A DNA stretch of 6,561 nucleotides, taken from NCBI GenBank assembly GCA_003648085.1, contig QMOC01000156.1:1-6561 (forward strand), written 5' to 3'. The DNA is from Chloroflexota bacterium (GTDB lineage: Bacteria; Chloroflexota; Anaerolineae; B4-G1). Below are positions 5,936 to 6,561 of this stretch, piece by piece; the stretch's first letter is position 1; the number at the start of each line of letters is the position of its first letter. A program made the translations under genes and the position numbers. The notes beneath the pieces were generated by a model. It had not been told where the DNA came from and made no database searches. It saw only the letters and a list, made by a program, of their open reading frames with translations.

Positions 5936-5965
5936 TTGTCCTTCTACGGTGGATTATGCTATAAT
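5936..5965 (+). promoter_or_regulatory. Rightward sigma70-type promoter of the epimerase gene
   Basis: TTGTCC (5936-5941), an 18-base spacer and a perfect TATAAT (5960-5965) with an extended -10 TGC (5957-5959). Transcription would start near 5972, giving a leader of about 20 bases that carries AAGGAGG just ahead of the ATG at 5994. Confidence 0.75.
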
Positions 5966-5993
5966 ATTCAAAAGCCAGCAGCAAGGAGGCGGT

Positions 5994-6561
5994 ATGCATT
6001 TCCTCGTCACCGGCGGAGCAGGGTTTCTTGGGGCAGCCCTGGCCAACCGGTTGGTCCGTGATGGGCACCAGGTGCGAGTCATTGACGACCTGAGCGCAGG
6101 CGACCCTGCCCGGTTAGACGAGCGGGTGCTTTTCACCCGAGGCGACGTGGCCGACCGACCCAAACTATGGACACTCTTGCAGGACGTGGATTGCGTCTAC
6201 CACCTGGCAGCCCGGGTCCAGGTCTCCGAATCCATCCTCTACCCCCGCGAGTACAACGAGGTCAACGTCGGCGGGACGGTGAGCGTGATGGAGGCGATGC
6301 GGGACGCCGGGGTCCACCGCGTCGTCTTCACCTCCTCCGGCGCGGTCTACGGCGAGCAGGCCCACCAACCGGTCCGGGAGGACCAACTCCCCAACCCCCA
6401 GTCCCCCTACGCCGTCAGCAAACTGGCCGCCGAGCACTACGTCCGCACCATCGGCGCTCTCTGGGGGATCGAGACGGTGATCCTGCGCATCTTCAACGCC
6501 TACGGGCCGGGCCAGAACCTGCCCCCCTCCCACCCACCGGTGGTGCCCCGCTTCCTGCAGC
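5994..6561 (+). CDS. NAD-dependent sugar-nucleotide epimerase/dehydratase (extended SDR), C-terminus outside window
   Basis: The first 189 residues of an extended short-chain dehydrogenase/reductase acting on nucleotide sugars, in the UDP-glucose 4-epimerase/dTDP-glucose dehydratase group. Visible signatures: TGGAGFLG at 6-13 for NAD binding; acidic D31-D32 after the second strand, which favours NAD over NADP; the VYHLAA strand at 68-73; TSSGAVYG at 113-120 with the catalytic Ser; the YAVSK pair Y139/K143; and RIFNAYGPGQ at 165-174. The family is usually about 310-330 residues, so some 120-140 residues lie beyond the window. The ATG at 5994 has AAGGAGG at a good distance and a promoter ahead. 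It is cytoplasmic and probably supplies activated sugars for surface polysaccharide. It is divergent from the leftward operon; which sugar it uses cannot be told from this part. Confidence 0.93.
   Translation, partial: MHFLVTGGAGFLGAALANRLVRDGHQVRVIDDLSAGDPARLDERVLFTRGDVADRPKLWTLLQDVDCVYHLAARVQVSESILYPREYNEVNVGGTVSVMEAMRDAGVHRVVFTSSGAVYGEQAHQPVREDQLPNPQSPYAVSKLAAEHYVRTIGALWGIETVILRIFNAYGPGQNLPPSHPPVVPRFLQ

Noticed and set aside
5994..6561. Epimerase as part of the leftward putative defence unit
   Set aside because: It is divergently transcribed from its own strong promoter, and its family is ordinary sugar-nucleotide metabolism.

Overview
The window looks like chromosomal DNA of a moderately GC-rich bacterium. 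Strong AGGAGG ribosome-binding sites and sigma70-like promoters with an extended -10 point to ordinary bacterial expression signals. The protein types suggest an environmental anaerobe or thermophile, perhaps a Chloroflexota/Anaerolineae-type genome: a fused restriction-modification protein with an intragenic CGCGAAAGGGG-type repeat, a protein I recognise as DUF6125, and a papain-like protein with a GLCGGMC motif. That placement is an inference from family recall and is not proven by the sequence.

Layout. Four genes read leftward and appear to form one transcription unit. In order of transcription they are a DUF6125-like cysteine-containing protein (5769-5248), a papain/C39-like cysteine-peptidase-fold protein (5135-4356), a seven-helix membrane protein of unknown function (about 4326-3499), and a large type IIG/Eco57I-class restriction-methylase fusion (3483 to beyond position 1). 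The last three are packed within 15 to 29 bases of each other; 112 bases separate the first two. A leftward promoter with a 7-6-7 inverted repeat over its predicted start site lies ahead of the first gene. A rightward, well-formed promoter drives a partial NAD-dependent sugar epimerase/dehydratase (5994 to beyond 6561), probably surface-polysaccharide or nucleotide-sugar metabolism and probably unrelated to the leftward unit.

The restriction-methylase gene occupies more than half the window. It has an N-terminal PD-(D/E)XK nuclease, a helical connector, an N6-adenine methyltransferase core (DPAMGSGHF and NPPY) and the beginning of a target-recognition domain. Its reading frame is open without a stop for all 1161 codons seen. 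Its main peculiarity is compositional: about 65% G+C up to the NPPY motif, about 45% G+C for the next 940 bases, then GC-rich again at a conserved LPIRRI stretch. That is what a swapped-in recognition cassette would look like.

How the genes work together is not established. The restriction-methylase alone should cut and protect DNA. Whether the membrane protein, the papain-like protein and the DUF6125-like protein belong functionally with it is the main open question. I see no tRNA, rRNA, CRISPR array, insertion sequence or convincing intrinsic terminator.
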